A stretch of DNA of 64,000 nt from Amia ocellicauda (taxonomy: Eukaryota; Chordata; Actinopteri; Amiiformes; Amiidae). Of the stretch, positions 11,801 to 22,618 are shown piece by piece. The position numbers were made by a program, and so were the translations under genes. The notes under the pieces are model-generated. The model searched no databases. It worked only from the letters and a program-made list of their open reading frames with translations, and had not been told where the DNA came from. Position 1 is the stretch's first letter. Each line of letters starts with the position of its first letter. The stretch covers positions 28,728,227 to 28,792,226 of the forward strand of contig NC_089863.1 of assembly GCF_036373705.1 (NCBI RefSeq). Direction: 5' to 3'.

Positions 11801-12660
11801 ACAAAGAATAGATAGTCATTTTCACATTGATCAGATAGAATATCAGGGAGAGGATTGATACCAGATGTATGGATTTAAGGCGGTGGTGTGATAGATAGGG
11901 AGGTGTATGGCACTGTTTGCACACGGCCGCCCAGACAGACTGCAGAGGTGTTTGAGCAAATGCACAATTTTGTTTTTCCATCCTATTATAATTATAATTA
12001 TATTAAATGTTTAATTTTAATCCTCATTATTATTGTTGTGTCTAGCTTGTCTGGCTTTCTCCATAGTACTGAACAGCACAATTGCCTCAAAGGCTGTCAA
12101 TTTGTTTTAAAGAAGCAACCAAGGAAGACCGACTAACTCAATAATAATATAATAAATCAAAAGCGAGAGTAGCAGGATTATGACACTCGGACTGGTGATT
12201 TAAGAGTAGCTGAGGGGCGGCGATGATCGACATTCTTCGCTTGCTTGGGGGTGAGGGTTAGGGTGGAAAGTAGGGAGGGAGAGGGCGTCTGTGTGCGCAG
12301 CCAGTCGGCTACACTTACACTTACATTTTCATTTTTGTTTGTTTTTAGTTTATGTATTTATTTATTTAATCTCCTTTCCAGTAATATAGAGCCAAGTCTC
12401 TGGGTATGTTCCAAGGACCCCCCATCCTATAGATCTCCATAGATACATAGGAAAGACCATCCTCTGCAGAGGAGAGTGAAAACTGGGAGAGAAAAGGAAA
12501 CAGAAGAAGGAAGGAAAGATGCAAGAGAATGAAGGAGGATTGGAAATAATATAATGGAAAACGCAACCTAACCCCCAATTGTTACTTTAGGAGAGCAGAG
12601 GAGGTTGGGCCTATGTTCTTGAGACACCCAGCCCAGGCTCTCAGTGCAGTTATTGATTGT
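8900..12660. other. 5' flank or leader intron of shc1, no conserved gene
   Basis: Contains a pyrimidine-rich tract at about 9030-9280, a purine-rich block near 9930-9975, a TTA/AAT microsatellite at 10268-10327 and a CRE-like TGACGTCA near 10997. ORFs here are short and low-complexity. If a non-coding shc1 leader exon exists upstream, this is intron sequence. Otherwise it is intergenic. Confidence 0.4.
10268..10327. repeat. TTA/AAT microsatellite (palindromic)
   Basis: A run of TTA triplets switches to AAT and back to TTA, so the stretch can fold on itself. Confidence 0.8.
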
Positions 12661-12673
12661 GGGAGAGCTTTGG

Positions 12674-12712
12674 AAGGGAGGGGAGGGGTGGGGAGGGGAA
12701 GGAGGGGGGGGG
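12674..12712 (+). promoter_or_regulatory. Potential G-quadruplex upstream of the p66 shc1 exon
   Basis: Five consecutive runs of three or four G separated by single bases, followed by a run of nine G, about 1.05 kb upstream of the p66 initiation codon. The spacing fits the standard intramolecular G-quadruplex rule. A regulatory role is inference from position. Confidence 0.4.
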
Positions 12713-13031
12713 CAGTGGGGTGACTACCTGGCTGCCGTAGCGTACATTCATTAAGCCTTGGCGGCCCTAGAGAGATCCTCCTAGGGGCTCTTATCCTGTA
12801 CTAATAGGCTTTTTATTGAGGCAGAGCTCTCTGCACTTAACCACAGCTAATAATATCCTGTCTCTGGCCCCTGCAGTTACAGAGAGTCATTGATGTTATT
12901 CGGAAGCTGGAATCCGTACCACCTCGCTGACTGCGCGCTCCCCTCAATCACACCGCATCCAGAACTGTATACATGCACACACTCCATCACTGTCCCCCGC
13001 AACAATACACATGCACACAACAAAGCACATT

Positions 13032-13032
<1 letters not shown>

Positions 13033-13078
<46 letters not shown>
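13033..13078. repeat. CA dinucleotide microsatellite
   Basis: Nearly uninterrupted (CA)n of about 22 repeats. Confidence 0.9.
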
Positions 13079-13080
<2 letters not shown>

Positions 13081-13756
13081 TCTCTCACTCTCCCCTTATT
13101 ATATTGTGCTGCACTTCCTGTTTGGGGGGATGTGTGCAGGAGGGGTGCCGGCATCTGCTGAAAAAAGGAATTGAGACTATTTTTCTCCACTTGCGCCCGC
13201 TCACCCAATTCAGCGTGGCAATTGCATACGTGTCCATAGGTATTAGGTTAGGACAGACCAGGTGTTTGAAGCCTAACGCCTAACGCGGTCAGGTTTTTGG
13301 GTACAAAAGGGGAGGGGGGTTGGAACCAAAAAATACAATCTGTGGGTGTCACTTCAGATGCCCCAGTGCATTGTGGGAAGATGAGCTGGCCCATCTCTCT
13401 TGAGTTGCTCTGAGGGTGTGGTGCGCGTTTACAAGCTCTGGTTGTCGTTTTTACAGTTATTGCCATCTTTATGGTCGTTACTACACATTGCTGTTTTGAT
13501 TTTATTGCTTTATTTTCTGACCCTGCCCATGTTTTGAGAGAGGGGGCTTCTTTGCTCCTCTCTGAGACAACTGCTATGAAGAGGGAAAGAGAGAGAAACA
13601 GCCACACTGAGAGAGCGTGTGTGTGACCAAACTGAGAAAAAGCACTGAAACAAGAGAAGAGGGGGTCAACAGAAGAGACTGTTATATTTATCTTACTTTG
13701 TTGGACAGTGAAGAAAATATTAGGAGGGAGAGACAGATACCACAGCAACTTCCACC

Positions 13757-16700
13757 ATGGATATCATCCCCAAGACCAAATATAGTCACTTTCGCAACGA
13801 GTCCGTCAGTTCGGCGGACGACACCAACTCCCAGTCCTCCCTGCCCCACTCCGAGCTCCCCACTCCTCCAGGGCTGCCCCCCTCCCTCTCGGCCAACTCC
13901 CTGGCGCCTATGCTGCCATCCTCCTCCCCGCTCCCTGCCGAGAACAGCCCCACCACCCTCTGCTCCTTCTTCCCCAGGATGGGGTCGCTGCGGCTGGGCA
14001 TGTCAGCTACCCTGCTCCCAGGCCTCAAGGCCGGCCGGGTCCCCCCACGCACTGAGGGGCCCTCATCGCCACCCGCCCCCCCCCCATCCCCTGGCGAGCC
14101 CCTAACCTCTCTAATGGCCTCCTCCTCCTCTCCCCTTCCCCGCACCCCCCAGGACATGAACCGGCTCGGGGGGGTGTCCAGGCGCGCACGGGTGGAGGGC
14201 GGCCAGCTGGGGGGCGACGAGTGGACACGGCACGGCTCCTTTGTGAACAAGCCCACCCGGGGCTGGCTGCATTCGGACAGCGTGGTCAGCAGCACCGGGG
14301 TCTGCTACACCGTCAGGGTGAGTGTCGCATCCAAGAGGGAGGGAGGGTCTGGGAGTGGTTACATGGGGGCGGGGAGGCAGGTGAGAGGGGCTAGGATGGA
14401 ATGGATAGGAGGATAGGAGGGACTGAGAGTGAGGTAGAGTGGGGCTATAAGTGGGTCTGGGGGGCAGATGAGGGCTTGGAGAAAATAGGGGGAATGGATG
14501 TGGGGGCAGGGAGGGGATAAGGGGAGAGAGGGGGGTGGGAGTGGCTATGGGGTGCCTGGGAGGGGCTGGTAGAGGGATGGGACTGGGAGGGATTAAGGAG
14601 GAGTTCAATTAAATGATGGATTTTGTAGTTTGCAGGGTCCCAGAGTACAACTCATTTGTAATTACACAAAAGTCAAAAATATGTATTTATGAATTATGAT
14701 TATTTTTAATATTGGTGGTTAAAGCTGACCTTTCTCTGGAAATGTTTGTGTGATTTTCATTCACCTTCCATCCCTCCCTGTCTCTCTCAGTATATGGGCT
14801 GTGTGGAGGTTCTGCAATCCATGAGAGCTCTAGACTTCAACACTCGCACACAGGTCACAAGGTTGGTCCCTGTGTCCGTCCTCCTGTCCTGTCTGTACGT
14901 CCCTCTTCTGTGCTGTCCATCTGTCTCCCATCAGGTCCGACTTAGTCAGTCTGCTTTCTGGTCTACCTTTCTCACCCTCGTTTTATATTCAGAGGCGCTG
15001 GACAGTGTAAAGAACCCAGGGGTGCAGTCTGTCTCTGTCCGTCTCTGCAGGTCCCCCAGGTGTCTGAATCAGCAGGGGCTAGTATACACACTGTGCCAAA
15101 TGTTATCCCCCACAATCCATCCTAGCCAGGAAAGAAAAGGATTTAAAGACAATAAATATTTCATGCAGGGAGGGGCTCGTCACTGGACGGAAGTGAGAGA
15201 GGGAGAGACCAAACACACACACACACACACACACACATTTCTCACAGTCTCAACTCACACGTTCTCAAACATTCAAGAAGAGAGACACACACACACACAC
15301 ACACACACACAGAGCACAAATAATCACATCACGCATGCACTGCACATGTACCAACAGCACAAAAAGAAACCTGCACATATACAAACCACACAAACACACA
15401 CAGCACGAAAGCACAAACTCACAGCATGCTCACACTCGTAAATAGCACAAAATACAACGCAGGACAAACATGCACAGGCAGCACATTGTGCATCCCGGGG
15501 CTGCGGCTGTGGTTTGAATTGCACAATGTCACTGTGGTGGGTTTCTGAGAATTGTCTCTGGCTCGTTTTTCTCTTCTCTCTCTGTCTATCTCACTGTTTC
15601 CATCTCTTTATCGGCACGTCATTCTGTTTCTCTCTTTCTTTCTTTCTGCATTTCTTTATCTGTCATTGTTTATCTCACTTTTTTAATCTGTCCATTTCTG
15701 TATCTCTCATTTCTCTTATTCGTTCAGCTATCTGTTGCTCTGCCTTTTTTCTACATCTGTTTTTGTCTTTATCTTTTTCCTTTACATTTTAAAGTCATTT
15801 TAAGTGTTTTCTCTCTCTCCTTCTCACTGCATCTCTGCCCTATTATGTCACCTCCCGTCCCTCTCTCTCTGTCTCTCTTCTCTCACCTCTTTTTTATTAC
15901 CTGGTCTCATAACTCCCATTCTTTCTCTCTCTCTGTCTGTCTCTCTCTACCCCTCCTCCCTCCCTCCCTCCCTTCCTTCCTGACTCATCCCATCTGCACC
16001 TTCCTCCCTCTCTCTCTTTCTCTCCCTCGCTATCCACTTCCTGCGTTCATTCTAGCTTTGTGTCAGCGTGTGTCAGCACCCATGTCAGTGTGTATGTGAA
16101 GGAAATGGTTTATCTGGTACAGTATTATGTTAACACTGTGTAACAGCCTGTATGCTTTCTGTCGGAGCAGTGGATAGTATTACACCACAGTGTACAGTGT
16201 TGTCCCTGGTGGGGTACACTGCTGCTGTACCCTTGAGCAAGATACTGTACTGATACTTTAGATTGCTCCAGTAAGAACCCAGCTGTATAAATGGGTCATT
16301 GTATGTAAAGCTAATGTGAAATATTGTAACAGTTGCCCCAATAATACGTTGCCTCTGCTAGAAAATAATAGTGGATTAGATAGAGTGCACTGTGGATTGT
16401 GGACTGTGTGGGTGTGTTGATGGTTATTGTGTGCTGTTGTGTAGGCTGTGTGTTGATGGTGTTTTGTTGGGTATGTCTCAGGGAGGCAATATCGGTGGTG
16501 TGTGAGGCTGTCCCAGGTGCCAAAGGAGCCCAGCGCAGGAGAAAGGTACACTGCCCCCCCATCCCTCTCCCCCTGAACCCTCAACAATGCCCCCCCTCCC
16601 ACTCAATTATTCAACCCTTCCCCAAACCACCCTCAATCTCAATAATGCATCGCCCCCCCGCCCAACCCTCAACTCTGACCCTCTCCACCTCCTCACTTCA

Positions 16701-19700
16701 CATGACTTTTGACCCTACATTCTCACAGACACGGTTCAGCCCTACTGCCAGTATATATACACACATTTACGTTGTCTGCCTCCATTGCCCCCCACAGCCT
16801 TCGACACGCTGTTTGTCCTCTATCCTGGGGAAGAGTAACCTGCAGTTCGCTGGGATGACAATCAGCCTCACAGTGTCCACTAGCAGCCTAAACCTACTGG
16901 CTGCAGACTGCAAACAGGTGAGAGAGGGAGAGAGGTGGGGGGTGAGGGTTGGGTGGTATAGGAAGAGAATAGAGTAGGTGATGGGTACGGAGAGATGGGT
17001 AAGTGGGAGAGAGGTAGGGAGGGAGGAAGGGACAGAGGGATAGAAAGAGGGACAGAGTGGGGAAGGATAGAGGGGATGAGGAGGCATAGAGGGAGAGGGG
17101 GGTGTGGGAGGGATGGGATGGGGTGGGAGGTTTTGGTAAAGAAGAGAGTAGGTGATGGGTAAAGGGGAGAGAGTGAGGGAGGGAGGGCTGCATTCAGTCA
17201 GGTGAGTGTCAGGTGAAAGACCAACAAAGCAAATTATTCTCATCTCTTCCATCTCTCCCTCCCCATCCATCCATTCTCTCTCTCTCTCCAACAGATAATT
17301 GCCAATCACCACATGCAGTCCATCTCATTTGCCTCAGGAGGAGACCCAGTGAGTCACACCTCTCACACCCTCTATCTCCCTATTTCAAGATTATTATTAT
17401 TATTATTATTTTTTTTTACAGAGTTTTAAAGTCTCCCTTTCTCATCTCTCTCTTCTCTGCCCCTGTCTTTCAAGTTAAAAAAGTAAAACAAAAAAAAGTA
17501 TTACTGTGCGTACATGCGTGTACGTGCATGTCTGGACTATAGTTGTAAACTGTAGTCTCTTACTCTTTGTAACCCTTTACACTCCGACTCCCAATTCTCC
17601 ATAATTTGTTGGACACCGGCATCCTAGCACATGAATATCCCAGCGTAGGATTATCATCAATCGAAAAGTCTTGCCTTGTTGGATTGATGAGGCTTTGTGC
17701 AATTTATTGAGCCTAGCTGTGTGGCATTAGACCTTCAAATGTGGAAGAAATAACCTTGTCAACATCGAGGAACGCAAAGCAAGTGTGTAAGAGGAGAACC
17801 TTCAGATTTTATGCCATTCATCAGTCGAGAAGCAGTGACCTTTAGAGTTGATCCCCAGGTGGATTCTTAACTACATTATTTCCGCTTTCATTATAATATT
17901 TGTAAATCGTGGAATATCGAGAGAATTGGTCTGTTTTTGATAAACAAGGCTTTATGTTCGGCATTTGAAGGGTTCAGCTTTTTAATGTTTCCTGTCTTAA
18001 TCAAAGCTTTTTCCCTCTCTCCCTCCCTCTCACCATCGTTCCCTGTCTTCTACTCCTCCCCATTCTCTTTCTCTCTCCCCCCTACCCTCACTCTCCCTCT
18101 CTCTCCCACAGGACACAGCAGAGTATGTAGCATATGTAGCCAAAGACCCTGTAAACCAGAGAGGTAAAGAAACCATTCAGACAGTCTCTCTCTCCTCTTG
18201 CATGCTTTTTCTCTCTCTCTCCTCTATCTCCCTCCATCTGCTCTCTCTCTTGTTGCCTCCTCTAGCTCTATCCATCTCCTCTTACTCCCTCACTCTTCTC
18301 TCCCAATTCAATTCAAATTGAGCTTTATTGGCATGACCTCTGTGTTTGGTATTGCCAAAGCTTTGAGGACCCTCTCTCCCTGTCTCGCTCTCCGCTCTCC
18401 GCTCTTCCCTCTCCGCTCTCTTTACTCCCTCTCTCCCTGTCTCTTTCCTTTCTCTATAACTGGTTTGTTATGCTACATGGAGCCATTTAATATGTTATTG
18501 GTAAAACTGACTCTCTCCCTCTCCCCCCCCCCCCACCCCCCGTCAGCGTGTCATATCCTGGAGTGTGCTGAGGGGCTGGCCCAGGAGGTCATCAGCACCA
18601 TTGGCCAGGCCTTCGAGCTGCGCTTCAAACAGTACCTGAAGAACCCCCCTAAACTGGTCACACCCCACGACAGGTCCGTCCATCCCTGTCCACCACTCCC
18701 TCTCTCTCCATCCGTCTGACTGTCCCCGTCTACCCTTCCCCTCTCTCTCTCTCTCTCTCTGTCTGTCCATCCATCCCTCTACACCCCTCCCTCTCCATCA
18801 GTCTGTCTGTCCCTGTCCACCCCTACCTCTCTGTCCGTCCTTTCGTCCCTGTCTGTACATTCCCTGTCTTTCTGTATGCCTCCCTGTCTCTGTCTGTATG
18901 TGCATAGGTTATCTCAGTGTCTGACACTCTCTCTCCCTCCCTCCCTCCCTCCAGGATGGCCCCGTTCGATAGCTCGGCATGGGAGGAGGAGGAGGACAGC
19001 CCCCCCGATGTGCCGTACTACAACAACTTCCCCGGCAAGCAGCCGCCACCTGGGGGCCTGGTGGACATGCGGGGTCGCCCAGGCCAGAGCACAGGGGCCA
19101 CTCTGGTGAGTCACACTGTATAAGCACACACCACACACACTGTATTAACACACCGTGCACACATGCGCACACACTCAAACTGTATTTGTCTTTTAACTGA
19201 GTGGTGTCTCCACAGCCCTTTGGACAGACTGGACAGACAGACGGACACAAACAGCCTCTCCCTCCTCTGCCAGGTTAGTGTCCCTCCTCTCTCTCTGTCG
19301 CGGCGCCAGGATTCCAGTCTTGGTTGGGCTGGTCGAACTGTAATGATTTGAAATCTGTTTCAGTTTCAAAATGTGTTTGTAATTGGCTATATTTAGCCTA
19401 TGCTAAAATGCGATAAGATAAAAATCAATAGGGGACATTATACTGACTGTGGAAACTGCAAACGGGGGTATGAACAAAATGACGCAAAATGTTTGCAAAG
19501 AAAACACCTGCCTCCAATGCGTGATCGTTTGCAATTGGTGGAAAGTATCGCCGTGTGTTAAGGGAGGTTCAACATTTTCCCAAGCATACAAACCGTACAA
19601 TATTGTTAAAATACTAAAATACATGGCATGTCAGTATGAAATGTTAAATTACATTGTATTATCGCTCGTGGTGGACTCGTATCTAATACATAGATCTATA

Positions 19701-22618
19701 TACACTCACCTAAAGGATTATTAGGAACACCATACTAATACTGTGTTTGACCCCCTTTCGCCTTCAGAACCACCTTAATTCTACGTGGCATTGATTCAAC
19801 AAGGTGCTGAAAGCATTCTTTAGAAATGTTGGCCCATATTGATAGGATAGCATCTTGCAGTTGATGGAGATTTGTGGGATGCACATCCAGGGCACGAAGC
19901 TCCCGTTCCACCACATCCCAAAGATGCTCTATTGGGTTGAGATCTGGTGACTGTGGGGGCCAGTTTAGTACAGTGAACTCATTGTCATGTTCAAGAAACC
20001 AATTTGAAATGATTCGACCTTTGTGACATGGTGCATTATCCTGCTGGAAGTAGCCATCAGAGGATGGGTACATGGTGGTCATAAAGGGATGGACATGGTC
20101 AGAAACAATGCTCAGGTAGGCCGTGGCATTTAAACGATGCCCAATTGGCACTAAGGGGCCTAAAGTGTGCCAAGAAAACATCCCCCACACCATTACACCA
20201 CCACCACCAGCCTGCACAGTGGTAACAAGGCATGATGGATCCATGTTCTCATTCTGTTTACGCCAAATTCTGACTCTACCATCTGAATGTCTCAACAGAA
20301 ATCGAGACTCATCAGACCAGGCAACATTTTTCCAGTCTTCAACTGTCCAATTTTGGTGAGCTTGTGCAAATTGTAGCCTCTTTTTCCTATTTGTAGTGGA
20401 GATGAGTGGTACCCGGTGGGGTCTTCTGCTGTTGTAGCCCATCCGCCTCAAGGTTGTACGTGTTGTGGCTTCACAAATGCTTTGCTGCATACCTCGGTTG
20501 TAACGAGTGGTTATTTCAGTCAAAGTTGCTCTTCTATCAGCTTGAATCAGTCGGCCCATTCTCCTCTGACCTCTAGCATCAACAAGGCATTTTCGCCCAC
20601 AGGACTGCCGCATACTGGATGTTTTTCCCTTTTCACACCATTCTTTGTAAACCCTAGAAATGGTTGTGCGTGAAAATCCCAGTAACTGAGCAGATTGTGA
20701 AATACTCAGACCGGCCCGTCTGGCACCAACAACCATGCCACGCTCAAAATTGCTTAAATCACCTTTCTTTCCCATTCAGACATTCAGTTTGGAGTTCAGG
20801 ACATTGTCTTGACCAGGACCACACCCCTAAATGCATTGAAGCAACTGCCATGTGATTGGTTGGTTAGATAATTGCATTAATGAGAAATTGAACAGGTGTT
20901 CCTAATAATCCTTTAGGTGAGTGTATATATATATTATAGATCAGGGTTTGGCAAGATGCAGCTCTATAAGACCAAGGCTAACATACGCCTCTCAAAATGC
21001 GTTTTTTTTATTAATAATATAATTATTTTGTTAGCAAACATTTTAACCTTTTTTTGGTTGGCTTCATTCTGATTCAGTGACTGAAACAACAACGAGCAAT
21101 AATAATTGTACTAATACTACATACACGTGATATAAGAAACATTTGGACATTAATATTATTCAGTAAAGTTTTGCTAGTGAAATGAATGTATTCTATTTGA
21201 GTCAGTGTTGTTGCTGCAATGAACGAGTTTGTGTTGAGCTGAGTAGACACGTCTCTGCAGCTGGAAGTACAGCGTCGCCTTGCTGCTCAGATCTCACTTT
21301 TCAGTTTGGTTTGATTTTAATTCATTGTTAAATTTTGTACAAACCGGAGGCACAGAGAGTCGACTCTTTTAATATGAATGAGAGCTTTGATGTGGATCAT
21401 TTTCAATATAGTTTTGTACGCTGGGGGGAGGGGGTAATGCATCTGTGTTCGATTTTCAACTGTGTTGAAAATGTAGATCGACATCAATTTACGGTGAGGG
21501 ACATTTTCATTTTTGTTTTTTTTATTGACGAGATTCTAATTGAATTTTTCTGCAGTCAACATTTGAGGGTGGGCCAATGATCGAATTACACCCAATCATA
21601 GTGTCGCTAGTGTTCTCTCTCTCTCTTTCCCCCCACCCTGTTACATTGGTGTGTCACGATGTGTTGTAAATTATCCTTTTTCTCCATCTCTCTCTGTCTC
21701 TCAGTGGGGGTGAAGGAAGGGGTGGGGCGCCCTGACCTCTTTGATGACCCCTCCTACGTGAATGTGGACAAGCCCCGCCCACCAGCTGCTGCCAATGGCA
21801 ATGCCCACAGAGACGCCTTTGACATGAGTGAGTCTCTGTCTGTCTGTCCCTGTTAGATTTGCCTGACCGCCAACCATCTCGCCAACCGCAGCCTAATGAA
21901 ACTCTCTCCTCGCTGTTCCCTCCCTCCCTCCCTCATCAGAGCCCTTCGAGGATGCACTCCGGGCGCCAGCGCCTCCCCCCCTGGCACAGCAGCTGCGGGG
22001 GGAGCTGTGGTTCCACGGGCAGCTGAGCCGCAAGGAGGCGGAGCGGCTGCTGCGCACTGACGGGGACTTCCTGGTCCGCGAGAGCACCACCACGCCGGGC
22101 CAGTACGTCCTCACGGGCCTGCAGGCCGGACACGCCAAACACCTGCTGCTGGTGGACCCCGAAGGCGTGGTGAGGGAGGGGGTGGGGTTGTGCCAGTAGA
22201 CGATATTATGTTGATGCTACAGCTGTCTATTCCAATGTCACGCCACTATTTTTTTTTTTAGTTTCTATCGCAGCTGCAGGGTATTAAGCATAGCTTTATA
22301 TTTAACGAAATAACTCAGATTTTCTCGCCCCACAAATATAAATAAATAAATATTATATGATTGTAACTGGGGGGAGAAGGGGTGACATTTGTGTAAGTCA
22401 TCAAATTTCTTATAATTTGTAAGGAGTGGTTCATTTTTACCGGATTTATATGTTGAAGCATCTCCCTGTGCCTCTCTGTGGTCCAACAGGTGCGGACCAA
22501 AGACCACCGGTTCGAGAGCGTGAGTCACCTGATTAGCTACCACATGGACAACCAGCTGCCCATCGTGTCGGCGGGGAGCGAGGTGTACCTGCAGCAGCCC
22601 GTGGAGCGCCGGCCCTGA
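13757..22618 (+). CDS. shc1: SHC-transforming protein 1 (p66/p52 Shc adaptor)
   Basis: Adaptor that binds phosphotyrosine on activated receptors and recruits Grb2-Sos to Ras. The p66 form also has a mitochondrial redox role in mammals. Coding exons: 13757-14317, 14791-14861, 16482-16545, 16798-16917, 17295-17348, 18112-18163, 18547-18673, 18955-19105, 19216-19273, 21705-21827, 21940-22169, 22490-22618. All have GT-AG borders and join in frame to 579 aa (human p66: 583). The start has a strong CCACCATGG context. A possible acceptor at 13707-13708 suggests a spliced 5' leader. Order: CH2 (1-133); PTB (about 176-350, [16 protein letters not shown]); CH1 with the Tyr pair PYYNNF (371-372) and PSYVNV (Y437), the Grb2-docking sites; SH2 (484-569) with FLVRES and phosphotyrosine-binding R507. 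Oddities: Thr36 replaces Ser36, and the p46 start Met is absent. Intron 9 holds an antisense Tc1. Paralogues shc2-4 are less likely because the CH2 motif [12 protein letters not shown] matches Shc1. Confidence 0.95.
14125..14158 (+). promoter_or_regulatory. shc1: Internal splice acceptor and start codon for the p52 isoform
   Basis: Inside the first coding exon a strong pyrimidine tract ends in CCCCCCAG at 14152, immediately before GACATGAAC. The ATG at 14156 is in frame (Met134) and begins MNRLGG, the counterpart of mammalian p52 MNKLSGG. In mammals p52 is made from a separate promoter whose first exon splices into the exon that contains the p66 CH2. This acceptor fits that arrangement. Confidence 0.6.
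16195..16345 (+). mobile_element. SINE fragment in shc1 intron 2
   Basis: Matches the body of the SINE at 3980-4165: GGGGTACACTGCTGCTGTAC, then CTTGAGCAAGATACTGTACT, then GATTGCTCCAGTAAGAACCC. It has neither a recognisable tRNA head nor the usual tail. Confidence 0.6.
18306..18361 (+). mobile_element. LINE 3'-end remnant in shc1 intron 6
   Basis: The segment CAATTCAAATTGAGCTTTAT followed by TGGCATGACC and TATTGCCAAAGC is a pattern common in fish genomes as the 3' end of a non-LTR retrotransposon. It is only about 55 bp, so the family assignment is from memory. Confidence 0.4.
19703..20923 (-). mobile_element. Intact Tc1-like transposon, copy 1 (DD36E), in shc1 intron 9
   Basis: A 1221-bp element flanked by TA on each side. 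Its inverted repeats begin CACTCACCTAAAGGATTATT. It sits antisense in shc1 intron 9 (19274-21704) and carries an uninterrupted transposase gene. The second copy at 29576-30796 has the same length and lies in the opposite orientation. Confidence 0.95.
19735..20775 (-). CDS. Tc1-like transposase, intact (copy 1)
   Basis: A 346-aa transposase that would cut and paste the element at TA sites. The N-terminal region (about 1-120) holds paired-type helix-turn-helix DNA-binding segments. The catalytic triad is D155 (WSDESRF), D246 (FQQDNAPCH) and E283 ([11 protein letters not shown]). There are 36 residues between the second Asp and the Glu, hence DD36E rather than the DD34E of Sleeping Beauty and other classic Tc1 elements. 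No stop or frameshift is seen, and the length is typical. It differs from copy 2 at five residues (12, 118, 313, 335, 339). Confidence 0.93.
   Translation of the reverse strand: MGKKGDLSNFERGMVVGARRAGLSISQSAQLLGFSRTTISRVYKEWCEKGKTSSMRQSCGRKCLVDARGQRRMGRLIQADRRATLTEITTRYNRGMQQSICEATTRTTLRRMGYNSRRPHRVPLISTTNRKKRLQFAQAHQNWTVEDWKNVAWSDESRFLLRHSDGRVRIWRKQNENMDPSCLVTTVQAGGGGVMVWGMFSWHTLGPLVPIGHRLNATAYLSIVSDHVHPFMTTMYPSSDGYFQQDNAPCHKGRIISNWFLEHDNEFTVLNWPPQSPDLNPIEHLWDVVERELRALDVHPTNLHQLQDAILSIWANISKECFQHLVESMPRRIKVVLKAKGGQTQY

Noticed and set aside
13755-14608. Continuation of the first shc1 ORF past 14317 (to 14416)
   Set aside because: It reads into intron 1 beyond a consensus donor. The next exon resumes the PTB domain in frame.
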